A stretch of DNA of 64,000 nucleotides from Dinghuibacter silviterrae (GCF_004366355.1 NZ_SODV01000001.1:1054001-1118000); one strand, 5' to 3'; positions 16,730-25,678 are shown, counted from the stretch's first letter. Notes: generated by a model not told the origin, from the sequence alone. Made by a program: numbers and translations.

Positions 16730-18442
16730 ATGTCTACAAATTTCACTTTCGTTCTGCTCCTACTGACGCTTGGCGCCTCCGCCCAGCAGCAAACCTATTG
16801 CAACCCCGTCAACCTCGACTATGGTTATATCACCATCCCCAATTTCATGACCTGGGGCAAGCACCGCGCCACCGCGGACCCCGCCATGGTCGTCTACAAG
16901 GGGGACTTCTATCTTTTTTCTACCAACCAGGCGGGCTACTGGTGGAGCGGGGACATGCTCCATTGGCACTTCAATGCGCGTAAATTCCTGCGTCCCTGGA
17001 ACGGTGGCTATGACGAGCTGTGTGCCCCCGCGGTGGGGGTCATCGGGGACACGATGATCGTGTTCGGGTCGACCTATACTTCCAACTTCAGCGTCTGGAT
17101 GAGCACCGATCCGAAAAACAATGTATGGAAACCCCTGGTCGATTCTTTTGCGATCGGCGGCTGGGACCCCGACTTTTTTACCGACGATGACGGCCGGCTA
17201 TACATGTATAACGGCAGCAGCAACCGTTATCCCCTCTATGGCGTGGAGCTTTCGCGGAAGACCTTCGAGCCCATCGGTGGACGAAGGGAAATGTACCTCC
17301 TCGAACCCTGGCGGTATGGCTGGCAGAATTTCGGGGAATACATGGACAACACCTTCCTGGATCCTTTTATCGAAGGCGCCTGGATGGCCAAACATAACGG
17401 GAAGTACTACCTCCAATACGCCGCACCGGGCACCGAGTTTTCCGGGTACGCCGATGGGGTCGTGGTGGGTGAAAGTCCGCTTGGGCCGTTTACACCCCAG
17501 TCTGATCCGGTGTCCTATAAACCCGGAGGGTTCGCCCGGGGTGCGGGTCACGGCAGTACCTATCGGGACCCTTTTGGCAATTGGTGGCACGTGTCCACCA
17601 TTTCAATTTCGGTGAAAAACAATTTCGAACGCCGCATCGGCATCTGGCCCGCCGGGTTTGACAAAGACGGGGTCCTCTTTTGCAATACCGCCTTTGGCGA
17701 CTATCCACTTTCTCTAAAGGATGGGCACTTCATGGGTTGGATGCTTCTCAACTATAAAAAACCGGTGCAGGTATCCTCCACCCTTGGGGGTTACAACGCA
17801 GACAACGCCGTTGATGAAAATATAAAGACCTACTGGAGCGCCGCGACAGGTGACAAAGGAGAATGGATACAAACCGACCTCGGCGCCGTCTTTACCGTCC
17901 GGGCCGTTCAGATCGACTATGCCGATCAGGACGCCACGCTGGTGGGCAAACAGAGCGGCATCTGCCATCAATATATTTTGTATGCGTCTGATGACGGGAA
18001 GCATTGGCGCGTCCTTGTGGATAAAAGCCGAAACAACCTTGACGTCCCCCACGACTATGTGGAATTCTCCGTGGCGGCCCGGACCCGGTTCGTCAGGATG
18101 GTAAACGTCCACGTCCCCACCGGGAAGTTCGCCCTCAGCGGTCTCCGCGTCTTTGGAAACGGCGACGGGCCCCGCCCCGATAGTGTACATGACCTCATCG
18201 TGCTCCGGACCGAAAAGGACAAACGCAGCGCATGGATCAAATGGCGGCCCGTGGACAATGCTTTTGCATACAACATATATACCGGTCTTGCCCCGGATAA
18301 ACTGTATAATTGTATCATGGTTTACGATGCCAATGACTATTGGTACAAAGCTATGGACAAGGAAAAAGCATACTATTTCTCCATCGAAGCGATTAATGAA
18401 AATGGAGTGTCCGGGAGGACGCCACCGCTTCGCGTGGAATAA
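16730..18442 (+). CDS. GH43-like glycoside hydrolase with F5/8-type C (discoidin) and Fn3-like domains
   Basis: 570 residues from MSTNFTFVLLLLTLGASAQ (signal peptide). The five-bladed propeller carries the GH43 triad in its usual contexts: D50 in HRATADPAMVV, D146 in GGWDPDFFTDDDG, and E215 in DPFIEGAWMAKHNGKYY. A discoidin-like domain follows (about 350-480, VSSTLGGYNADNAVDENIKT and LGAVFTVRAVQIDYADQDAT) and then an Fn3-like C-terminus (AWIKWRPVDNAFAYNIYTGL). GH43 enzymes act on arabinans, xylans or beta-galactans; its place inside a predicted beta-1,2-glucan cluster means the real substrate is open. Confidence 0.82.
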   Translation: MSTNFTFVLLLLTLGASAQQQTYCNPVNLDYGYITIPNFMTWGKHRATADPAMVVYKGDFYLFSTNQAGYWWSGDMLHWHFNARKFLRPWNGGYDELCAPAVGVIGDTMIVFGSTYTSNFSVWMSTDPKNNVWKPLVDSFAIGGWDPDFFTDDDGRLYMYNGSSNRYPLYGVELSRKTFEPIGGRREMYLLEPWRYGWQNFGEYMDNTFLDPFIEGAWMAKHNGKYYLQYAAPGTEFSGYADGVVVGESPLGPFTPQSDPVSYKPGGFARGAGHGSTYRDPFGNWWHVSTISISVKNNFERRIGIWPAGFDKDGVLFCNTAFGDYPLSLKDGHFMGWMLLNYKKPVQVSSTLGGYNADNAVDENIKTYWSAATGDKGEWIQTDLGAVFTVRAVQIDYADQDATLVGKQSGICHQYILYASDDGKHWRVLVDKSRNNLDVPHDYVEFSVAARTRFVRMVNVHVPTGKFALSGLRVFGNGDGPRPDSVHDLIVLRTEKDKRSAWIKWRPVDNAFAYNIYTGLAPDKLYNCIMVYDANDYWYKAMDKEKAYYFSIEAINENGVSGRTPPLRVE

Positions 18443-18452
18443 ATCATGATAT

Positions 18453-20786
18453 ATGAGAAAAACACTTCTTTGCGGCATCGCCGCGACCTTGCTCACCGGC
18501 GCCGTTTCGGCGCAACAGGCAGCGCCGGCCACCCCTCGCCCCGCGACCCGTGCCGCCGCAGGTGCCTCCGCGCCCGCCCGCATGACCACCTTCATCGACG
18601 CCCTGATGAAAAAAATGACCCTCGCCGAAAAGCTGGGTCAACTCAACCTCCCCGGCGCCGGCGACATCACGACGGGCCAGGCGTCGAACTCCGACATCGC
18701 GGGCAAGATCCGCAAAGGGGAGGTCGGGGGCTTGTTCAACATCAAGTCGGTAGACAAGATCCGGGCCGTGCAACAAATCGCCGTGGAGCAAAGCCGGTTA
18801 AAAATCCCCTTGATCTTTGGGATGGACGTGATCCATGGGTATGAGACAGAGTTCCCGATCCCGCTGGCGCTTTCGTGCACCTGGGATACGGGGCTCGTGG
18901 AAAAAAGCGCCCGTATCGCAGCCGTGGAAGCCAGTGCAGACGGGATTGACTGGACCTTTAGCCCGATGGTGGACATTGCGCGGGACCCGCGCTGGGGACG
19001 GATCGCTGAAGGGAATGGGGAAGATCCCTACCTGGGATCCGCCATGGCGAGGGCTATGGTGAAGGGGTACCAGGGGGACAATTTTAACAGCGGGCGCACC
19101 ATCATGGCCTGTGTCAAACATTTTGCGTTGTACGGGGCGGCGGAAGCGGGGCGGGATTATAATACGACGGACATGAGCCCCGTCAGGATGTATAACGAAT
19201 ACCTGCCCCCCTATAAGGCGGCGGTAGACGCGGGGGTGGGCAGCGTGATGTCTTCCTTTAACGACGTCAACGACGTGCCGGCCACGGCCAATAAATGGCT
19301 GATGACCGACCTGCTGAGGCATCAGTGGGGCTTTCGTGGTTTTGTTGTGACGGACTATACGGCCATTAACGAGCTCATTGCCCATGGGCTGGGGGACCTC
19401 CAGGTCTGCTCTGCCCGGGCCCTGATGGCGGGGATCGATATGGACATGGTGGGCGAAGGTTTTCTAACGACCCTGCCGGCATCCCTGAAAGAAGGCAAAG
19501 CGACGCTGGCACAGATCGACCTTGCCTGTCGGCGGATCCTGGAGGCCAAATACAAACTCGGTCTTTTTGAAGACCCCTATCGCTATTGCCAGCCGGAGCG
19601 CGCCAAAACCGATATTTTTACCTCGGAGCACTTGCAGGCGGCCCGTGACATCGCGGCCCAAAGCTTTGTCCTGTTGAGAAACCAGGGAGACGTCCTTCCC
19701 TTGAAAAAGGGCGGTTCGATCGCGTTGATCGGTCCTCTGGGGGACACGCGTGAGAACATGGTGGGCACCTGGGCGGTGGCCACCGACGGGAGCAAAGCGG
19801 TGTCGGTGGCCGATGGTCTTCGCGCCGCCCTCGGCAACCAGGGCACCGTTACCTACGCGCGTGGCGCCAATATCGTGGGGGACTCCCTTTACAACAACCG
19901 GATTAGTGTCTTTGGCAAAAATACAAACTGGGACAGCCGCCCCGCGGACGACATGATCGCGGAAGCGGTGGCATTGGCGGCGCAATCGGACGTGGTGGTC
20001 GCGGCCTTGGGCGAATCCGCGGAAATGTCGGGGGAATGCAGCAGCCGCTCCGACATCAGCCTCCCCGAGAGCCAGGAACGCCTCCTCAAAGCGCTTATAA
20101 AAACCGGTAAGCCCGTCGTGCTGGTGTTGTTCACCGGCCGCCCGCTGACCATCCCCTGGGAAAGCCAGAATGTACCTGCCATCCTGAACGTATGGTTTGG
20201 GGGTACGGAGGCAGGGAACGCCATCGCCGATGTTCTTTTCGGAGACGTCAACCCTTCCGGCAAGCTCACCACGACCTGGCCCCAGAACGTCGGACAGGTG
20301 CCGCTCTATTACAATCACATGAACACCGGCCGTCCCTTACCGGAGAACGGCTGGTTCCAAAAGTTCCGGTCCAACTACCTCGACGTGTCTAACGATCCCG
20401 TGTATCCCTTTGGCTACGGACTGAGCTATACCCATTACCAATACAGCGCCGTCACGTTGAGCACCGCCAGGGCCAAGGGCAACCAGCCGGTAACGGCTTC
20501 CGTGACCATCACCAATACGGGCGCCAAAGCGGGGAAAGAGGTCGTCCAGCTTTACCTCCGCCAGTTGGTCGGCAGTATTACCCGCCCTGTCAAGGAGCTA
20601 AAGGGTTTTCAAAAGGTCGACCTGGCGCCCGGGGAAACAAAGACGGTGTCCTTCCGGCTCACCCCCGCCGACCTCAAATTCTACAACGCCGATCTGCGGT
20701 ATGATTGGGAACCCGGGGACTTCGATGTCATGATCGGTGGGAATTCCAGGGATGTGCAAACCGCCCGGTTGAGCTGGGCTAAATAG
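18453..20786 (+). CDS. GH3 beta-glucosidase
   Basis: 777 residues with a signal peptide (MRKTLLCGIAATLLTGAVSA). The N-terminal TIM barrel has IPLIFGMDVIHGYETEFPIP, VKHFALYGAAEAGRDYN and the nucleophile Asp at residue 301 in GFRGFVVTDYTAINEL. The second domain holds the likely acid/base Glu near residue 528 (GESAEMSGECSSRSD). A C-terminal Fn3-like domain ends the chain (KELKGFQKVDLAPGETKTVS). GH3 enzymes in related loci split sophorose-type beta-1,2 gluco-oligosaccharides to glucose, which suits the flanking GH144-type genes. It is probably periplasmic. Confidence 0.93.
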   Translation: MRKTLLCGIAATLLTGAVSAQQAAPATPRPATRAAAGASAPARMTTFIDALMKKMTLAEKLGQLNLPGAGDITTGQASNSDIAGKIRKGEVGGLFNIKSVDKIRAVQQIAVEQSRLKIPLIFGMDVIHGYETEFPIPLALSCTWDTGLVEKSARIAAVEASADGIDWTFSPMVDIARDPRWGRIAEGNGEDPYLGSAMARAMVKGYQGDNFNSGRTIMACVKHFALYGAAEAGRDYNTTDMSPVRMYNEYLPPYKAAVDAGVGSVMSSFNDVNDVPATANKWLMTDLLRHQWGFRGFVVTDYTAINELIAHGLGDLQVCSARALMAGIDMDMVGEGFLTTLPASLKEGKATLAQIDLACRRILEAKYKLGLFEDPYRYCQPERAKTDIFTSEHLQAARDIAAQSFVLLRNQGDVLPLKKGGSIALIGPLGDTRENMVGTWAVATDGSKAVSVADGLRAALGNQGTVTYARGANIVGDSLYNNRISVFGKNTNWDSRPADDMIAEAVALAAQSDVVVAALGESAEMSGECSSRSDISLPESQERLLKALIKTGKPVVLVLFTGRPLTIPWESQNVPAILNVWFGGTEAGNAIADVLFGDVNPSGKLTTTWPQNVGQVPLYYNHMNTGRPLPENGWFQKFRSNYLDVSNDPVYPFGYGLSYTHYQYSAVTLSTARAKGNQPVTASVTITNTGAKAGKEVVQLYLRQLVGSITRPVKELKGFQKVDLAPGETKTVSFRLTPADLKFYNADLRYDWEPGDFDVMIGGNSRDVQTARLSWAK

Positions 20787-20791
20787 ATCGC

Positions 20792-22147
20792 ATGCGCAAC
20801 AAAATCATTCTCCTGCTGGCAGCTTTGTCCCTCGCCCCGTGGTGGCACAGGGCGTCCTCGGCAATGGGCGCCCGGCCGCCCGTGGCCGACACCAGCATTT
20901 ACCAAGCTCCGCGCGAGCGCAACCTCTCGGACTCGGCGTTGCTGGACCTGGTCGAGCACCAGACTTTCCGTTATTTCTGGGACTACGCCCACCCCGTGAG
21001 CGGGCTCGCGCGGGAACGAAGCAACACGACTTTTGACTATGGGGACGAGGTGGTCACCACCGGCGGGTCCGGGTTTGGCATCATGGCCATCATCGTTGCC
21101 ACCGAACGCGGCTGGATCAGCCGTGATTCGGCGGTGGCCCGGATGAACAAGATCGTCCGTTTTTTGTGGAAGGCCGACAGCTATCACGGCATCTTTCCCC
21201 ATTGGATGAATGGCGCGACCGGGAAAACCATTCCGTTTAGCCGCAAAGACGACGGGGGGGACCTCGTCGAAACCAGCTATATGTTCCAGGGATTGCTGTG
21301 CGCCCGCCAGTATTTCAACCGGGATAACAACGCCGAGCGCTCCATCCGCGACCATATCAACTGGATGTGGGACCAGGCCGAGTGGAACTGGCATACCCGC
21401 GGCGGTCTCGATTTGTTGTACTGGCACTGGAGCCCAAACAACGGGTGGGCGATGGACTTCGAGCTGAGGGGGTATAACGAAGCCCTTATCACCTACATTC
21501 TCGCGGCCTCGTCTCCGCGGTACGCGATCGACCCCGCGGTCTATCACCGGTGCTGGGCCCAAAGCGACCACTTCCGCAATGGGAAATCCTATTATGGCTA
21601 TAAGCTGGCACTGGGCTTCGACTACGGCGGCCCGTTGTTCTTTAGCCAGTATTCTTTCCTGGGACTTGACCCGCACGGCCTCAAAGACGAATACGCGGAT
21701 TATTGGATCCAAAATCTGAACCATACCCTCATCAACTATACGTACTGCACTAAAAACCCCGAACACTTCAAGGGGTATGGCCCCGATTGCTGGGGACTTA
21801 CCGCCAGCGATACGTATGATGGGTACGACGCCCATTCCCCTACCAACGACCACGGCACCATTTCCCCTACCGCGGCCCTGTCCGCGTTTCCCTACACGCC
21901 CCAGTATTCGATGGCTGCCCTCCGGCACTTTTATGATGACTTGGGCGACAGGATCTGGGGGCAATATGGTTTTGTAGACGCTTTTAACGAAACGCGAAAC
22001 TGGTATGCCCAATCTTATCTTGCCATCGACCAGGGACCGGTCGTGGTGATGATCGAGAACTATCGCTCGGGGTTGTTGTGGAGGCTTTTTATGAGCTGCC
22101 CGGAGGTGCAACGCGGGCTTACCCGGCTGGGGTTCGCGACGCGCTGA
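20792..22147 (+). CDS. Glucoamylase-family (GH144-type) enzyme, copy c
   Basis: 451 residues with a signal sequence (IILLLAALSLAPWWHRASSA). Motifs match the other two copies: LVEHQTFRYFWDYAHPVSGL, KDDGGDLVETSYMFQGLL, YWHWSPNNGWAMDFELRGYN, YKLALGFDYGGPLFFSQYSF, YGPDCWGLTASDTYDGYDAH. It starts 5 nt after the GH3 stop. It appears closer to copy b than to copy a by eye. Three such enzymes in one locus suggest chain-length or location specialisation. Confidence 0.87.
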   Translation: MRNKIILLLAALSLAPWWHRASSAMGARPPVADTSIYQAPRERNLSDSALLDLVEHQTFRYFWDYAHPVSGLARERSNTTFDYGDEVVTTGGSGFGIMAIIVATERGWISRDSAVARMNKIVRFLWKADSYHGIFPHWMNGATGKTIPFSRKDDGGDLVETSYMFQGLLCARQYFNRDNNAERSIRDHINWMWDQAEWNWHTRGGLDLLYWHWSPNNGWAMDFELRGYNEALITYILAASSPRYAIDPAVYHRCWAQSDHFRNGKSYYGYKLALGFDYGGPLFFSQYSFLGLDPHGLKDEYADYWIQNLNHTLINYTYCTKNPEHFKGYGPDCWGLTASDTYDGYDAHSPTNDHGTISPTAALSAFPYTPQYSMAALRHFYDDLGDRIWGQYGFVDAFNETRNWYAQSYLAIDQGPVVVMIENYRSGLLWRLFMSCPEVQRGLTRLGFATR

Positions 22148-22231
22148 GGTGCAGTGGGCGCGCCCGCACGGCATTAGCACAAATTAATTTGGAAAACCCT
22201 TGGGATCGGCCCAAATTAGCAGTTACAATAA

Positions 22232-22897
22232 ATGCCCATGCGTTGTCTAAAAGTCATTTTACTCTTCCTGCTGGCGGGCGCCGCTTTGAACACGAAGGCC
22301 CAGGAAAAGCCCGCCTTCTGGAACGACATACAGGCCTTCAAAGCCCAGGACAGCGTTCAGCCGCCGCCCCAAAATGCCATCCTTTTCATAGGCAGCTCTT
22401 CTTTTACAAAATGGACCGACGTGGCCAGCTATTTCCCGGGGTACACCATCCTCAACCGGGGTTTCGGCGGGTCCACGCTCCCTGACGTTACGCGGTACGT
22501 AGACGACATCGTCACGCCCTACCACCCGAAGGAAATCGTGATTTATTGCGGGGAGAACGACATCGCCGCGGGTCTTGACTCCAAGGTGGTCGCCGATCGT
22601 TTTAAAGACCTTTTTACCGCCATCCGCACCCGGTTCCCCAGCGTACCCATCGGCTTCATATCCATGAAACCCAGCCCGAGCCGTGTGCAATTCCGGCATT
22701 TGCTCACCCAGGGGAACCAGATCATCAAGAATTTCCTGTATACGCAGCAAAATACCTTTTACGTCAACGTCTTCGACCTGATGCTGGACGCTTCGGGAAA
22801 CTACCGGCCGGACCTCTTTCAAAGCGATATGCTCCACATGACCGCCGCGGGGTACGCCATCTGGGCGAAGGCGATCACGCCGTATCTCATGAAGTAG
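22232..22897 (+). CDS. SGNH/GDSL-family hydrolase
   Basis: 221 residues with a signal peptide (CLKVILLFLLAGAALNTKAQ). SGNH blocks are present: FIGSSSFTKW (Ser nucleophile), NRGFGGST, GENDIAAG, and a C-terminal DMLHMTAAGY holding the Asp-His pair. These enzymes remove acyl groups from sugars or lipids. Periplasmic glucans of proteobacteria, which are beta-1,2-linked, often carry acyl groups, so an esterase would fit this locus; that is inference. An alternative Met lies two codons downstream (22238). Confidence 0.8.
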   Translation: MPMRCLKVILLFLLAGAALNTKAQEKPAFWNDIQAFKAQDSVQPPPQNAILFIGSSSFTKWTDVASYFPGYTILNRGFGGSTLPDVTRYVDDIVTPYHPKEIVIYCGENDIAAGLDSKVVADRFKDLFTAIRTRFPSVPIGFISMKPSPSRVQFRHLLTQGNQIIKNFLYTQQNTFYVNVFDLMLDASGNYRPDLFQSDMLHMTAAGYAIWAKAITPYLMK

Positions 22898-22982
22898 GGG
22901 CCGCCCTCGGATCACGGGCGCGGGCCGCGCCTTTACGATTTCATAACCCTTGTGGGCGGCGAGTTTTCCCTATTTTGCCGCC

Positions 22983-23894
22983 ATGCAACGCAGAACGCTT
23001 CTCAAAAACCTGGGCGGGCTACTCCTGGCCCCTACTGTCGGCGCACCGCTCCTAAGCGCGGCAAACGTGTCAGGCGCGCCAGCCCTGCGGGTCGCCCACC
23101 TCACCGACATACACCTGAGAGACATGCTGGACGCCCCCCGGCATTTTACCGACTGTCTGCACAACCTCCAACGCCTGGACAAACCCGTGGACCTGATCCT
23201 CAACGGGGGCGACATCGTTTTCGACATGAACAAGGAGAACATGGACATGATCGACGCGCAATGGAAGCTGGTCAAGGGGATCATGCGCTCGGAGTGCAGC
23301 CTGCCGGTTCATTATGCGTTGGGGAACCACGACATCTGGTGGAACGAGCAAGACAAAGACCAGGTATTCTATGGGAAAAAATATTCGATGGACCAGCTCG
23401 AACTGGCGAAGGCATACTATGCCTTTGAAAAAGGAGGCTGGAAGTTTATCGTCCTTGACAGCGTCCACCTGGACGTCGACAATACGTGGTACATCGGTAA
23501 GCTGGGCGACGAACAGTTTGAATGGCTGAGCAAAGAGCTGGACGCCACCGACCCACAAAAGCCCGTTCTTATCCTCTCCCATATCCCCATCCTGACGTCC
23601 ACCGTCCTGGTGGAAGACAATATCGTCAACCGTTGGGAGGTCCTGGGCGGTCAGATGCACACGGATACAGCGAAGATCATCGCGCTTTTCTACCGCCATC
23701 CCAATGTAAAGTTGTGTTTAAGTGGCCATATTCACCTTCGCGAGAAACTGGTCTACGACAACCTCACCTTTCTTTGCAACGGGGCGGTCAGCGGGGCCTG
23801 GTGGAAAGGGAACAATCGCGAAACCGCGCCCGGGTACGGGTTGATCGACCTCTACCCGGACGGAACGTTCCAAGAGCAGTACGTGGTGTACTAG
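22983..23894 (+). CDS. Secreted calcineurin-like metallophosphoesterase
   Basis: 303 residues from MQRRTLLKNLGGLLLAPTVG, a Tat-like signal. All metallophosphoesterase motifs are seen in order: LTDIHL (D42, H44), NGGDIVFD, ALGNHDIWW, ILSHIPIL and LSGHIHLRE. Substrate is unknown. If the local glycans carry phosphoglycerol groups, as proteobacterial periplasmic glucans do, a phosphodiesterase next to an esterase would make sense; this is speculation from context. It is the last plus-strand gene of the cluster and meets paaE tail to tail with 6 nt between the stops. Confidence 0.85.
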   Translation: MQRRTLLKNLGGLLLAPTVGAPLLSAANVSGAPALRVAHLTDIHLRDMLDAPRHFTDCLHNLQRLDKPVDLILNGGDIVFDMNKENMDMIDAQWKLVKGIMRSECSLPVHYALGNHDIWWNEQDKDQVFYGKKYSMDQLELAKAYYAFEKGGWKFIVLDSVHLDVDNTWYIGKLGDEQFEWLSKELDATDPQKPVLILSHIPILTSTVLVEDNIVNRWEVLGGQMHTDTAKIIALFYRHPNVKLCLSGHIHLREKLVYDNLTFLCNGAVSGAWWKGNNRETAPGYGLIDLYPDGTFQEQYVVY

Positions 23895-23900
23895 CCCTGC

Positions 23901-24968
23901 TTATTTCGTATCGAAATCGACGATGACTTCCGGCGTCCTTGGATGCGCCTGGCAGGTCAGGATATACCCCGCGGCGAGCTCATCGGGTTCCAGGGCGTAG
24001 TTCGCGTCCATGTCTACGGATCCTTTGACCAGCTTGGCCCGGCAAGTACAACAAACGCCTCCCTTACACGCAAAGGGCAGGTCGGCTCCTTCGGACAAGG
24101 CGGCGTCCAGGATGGAGGCGCCCCCATACCCCAGGTCGAACGCGAAGGACAAGCCATCCAGTTTGACGGTGACGTGGCTTTGAAGACCGGGGGAAGCAAC
24201 GGTGGAAGGAGCGGCACTGGCGAGGGTTTGCCCCGGCGTGGTGAACAGCTCGAAATGTATCTTCTTTTCCGGGATGCCGCGGCTCTCCAAAAAAGCACGC
24301 ACACCAAAGATCATCGTCTCGGGTCCGCACAAAAAGAATTCGTCGGTCTGGTCCAGGCGGATCAGGCTGGACGCCAGTAGGGCACATTTCTCCGCGTCGA
24401 TCCGGCCCTGGAAAAGGGGGATGTCGGTTCTTTCCCGGCTCAGGATGTGGATGACCCGGAAACGCTCTATATGGAGGTTTTTCAGGCCTTCGAGCGCTTC
24501 TTTAAAGATAATGCTCCCCCGTCCCTTGTTCCCGTAGACCAAGGTGAACTGGCTGTGGGGCTCGGTCTCCAGGGTGGTCTTGATGATGGACAGGATGGGC
24601 GTGATGCCGCTCCCCGCGGCGAAGGCCACGTATTGTTTGTGTTGGGTGGGGTCGAGGGGCGTAAAAAAACGGCCGGAGGGGGGGAGGACTTCCAACCGGT
24701 CCCCCGTTTTCAACGTGGAGGCGTGTGTCGAGAAAAGACCCTGTGGCACCTGTTTGACGGCAATCCTCAGCTCGCCTTCCCCGGGTGCCGAACATATAGA
24801 ATAGGAGCGGCGGACTTCGGCTCCATCGAGCGTGGTCCGGACGGTGATGTTCTGGCCCTGGGTAAAATGGAACGTAGAACGGAGGTGTTCCGGGATGTCA
24901 AAAGCTATCGAGACGCAATCGGGGGTTTCCTTACGGATGTCTCGGATCGTCAATGATTCAAAATGCAC
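23901..24968 (-). CDS. paaE: Phenylacetyl-CoA epoxidase reductase PaaE
   Basis: About 355 residues. An N-terminal FAD-binding domain (RRSYSICSAPGEGELRIAVK), an NAD-binding domain (YVAFAAGSGITPILSIIKTT, FFLCGPETMIFGVRAFL) and a C-terminal plant-type 2Fe-2S domain with Cys ligands in LPFACKGGVCCTCRAKL and YILTCQAHP. It supplies electrons to PaaA. I chose the GTG at 24968 (VHFESLTIRDIRKETPDCVS) because family proteins begin here; an ATG at 25034 would overlap the TetR gene by 17 nt. It shares strand and order with paaABCD, 20 kb away. Confidence 0.92.
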   Translation of the reverse strand: MHFESLTIRDIRKETPDCVSIAFDIPEHLRSTFHFTQGQNITVRTTLDGAEVRRSYSICSAPGEGELRIAVKQVPQGLFSTHASTLKTGDRLEVLPPSGRFFTPLDPTQHKQYVAFAAGSGITPILSIIKTTLETEPHSQFTLVYGNKGRGSIIFKEALEGLKNLHIERFRVIHILSRERTDIPLFQGRIDAEKCALLASSLIRLDQTDEFFLCGPETMIFGVRAFLESRGIPEKKIHFELFTTPGQTLASAAPSTVASPGLQSHVTVKLDGLSFAFDLGYGGASILDAALSEGADLPFACKGGVCCTCRAKLVKGSVDMDANYALEPDELAAGYILTCQAHPRTPEVIVDFDTK

Positions 24969-25017
24969 GGCAATCGATTTTTGTTCGGCCCGGCGAGCGG
25001 GCGCAGGGAGACGGAGA

Positions 25018-25587
25018 CTATTTGCGAAGACCACCGACCAGGTAGGCCACCATATTGTCTTCGACCTCCTGCTCGTTGATGGCCTTCCGGGAGCGGTGCC
25101 AGTATTCTATGCCACCGATGGCAGAGAGGAAGGTAATAACGGCCACATACGGGTCTATGTTTTTCATTTCGCCCCGGTCGATCCCTTCCTGGACAAGGTC
25201 CGCGAGCCTGCGGCGGTAGCTCCGGCGCTGGTTTAGGAAATTGGACAGATAGGGCTCGGGGAGGTGTTTCCACTCGTGGTCCGACACGTAAACGTGTTCG
25301 TACTCCTCCAGCATCATACGGATGTGGATCCGGATGATGTCCTCCAGCTTTTCGACCGTGGTTTTCTGGCTTCTTTCCACGGCATCCATGTGGGTCAGAA
25401 ACTTGTTGGCGACCTTGAAACAGATCTCCTGGAGTATCTCCGATTTAGACTTGATATGGTTGTACAAGCTGGCGGCTTCGATGCCGACGGCCTCGGCCAC
25501 GGTGCGCATGGAGGCGCCGTTATAGCCGTACGTACGAAATAACTGAGCCGATTGGGCCACGATTTCATCCCTTCTTTTGCTGCTCAT
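25018..25587 (-). CDS. TetR/AcrR-family transcriptional regulator, probable regulator of the paa genes
   Basis: 189 residues from MSSKRRDEIVAQSAQLFRTY. The N-terminal helix-turn-helix is typical (GYNGASMRTVAEAVGIEAAS, LYNHIKSKSEILQEI). The C-terminal helices form the ligand pocket and dimer surface (EEYEHVYVSDHEWKHLPEPY). TetR-type repressors of phenylacetate genes respond to phenylacetyl-CoA in other phyla. It is immediately upstream of paaE on the same strand, which supports that role. The frame is open to 25752 but the extra sequence overlaps the divergent kinase gene and is not TetR-like. Confidence 0.85.
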   Translation of the reverse strand: MSSKRRDEIVAQSAQLFRTYGYNGASMRTVAEAVGIEAASLYNHIKSKSEILQEICFKVANKFLTHMDAVERSQKTTVEKLEDIIRIHIRMMLEEYEHVYVSDHEWKHLPEPYLSNFLNQRRSYRRRLADLVQEGIDRGEMKNIDPYVAVITFLSAIGGIEYWHRSRKAINEQEVEDNMVAYLVGGLRK

Positions 25588-25597
25588 GTCAGGAAAT

Positions 25598-25610
25598 GTT
25601 TGGTACAAAC
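25598..25610. promoter_or_regulatory. Dyad upstream of the TetR gene, candidate operator
   Basis: GTTTG (25598-25602) and CAAAC (25606-25610) flank GTA, 11 nt upstream of the TetR start codon. An 8-base palindrome ACGTACGT-type run follows at once (25609-25616). Position fits autoregulation; no experiment supports it. Confidence 0.4.
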
Positions 25611-25646
25611 GTACGTAAACCTGCACCAAAATCAATATTAGTGCAC

Positions 25647-25654
25647 TACCTTTG
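25647..25654 (+). promoter_or_regulatory. Bacteroidota-type -7 element upstream of the PfkB kinase
   Basis: TACCTTTG matches TAnnTTTG exactly and lies 25 nt before the kinase start at 25679, a normal distance for a short leader. I did not find a convincing -33 element at the right spacing. Confidence 0.5.
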
Positions 25655-25678
25655 CCATGCTTTAATAAAAAAAGATAT

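Noticed and set aside
13679-22147. Three GH144-type genes as an assembly or duplication artefact
   Set aside because: The three differ in N-terminal domains and in sequence throughout, so they are old paralogues rather than repeated sequence.
22156-22165. GGGCGCGCCC palindrome after GH144 copy c
   Set aside because: Ten bases of pure GC palindrome are expected by chance in this DNA and no T-run follows, so I did not call a terminator.
20681-22180. 499-codon open frame on the minus strand opposite a GH144-type gene
   Set aside because: It lies fully antisense to a gene with clear motifs and signal peptide; long antisense frames are common in GC-rich DNA and this one has no recognisable domain.
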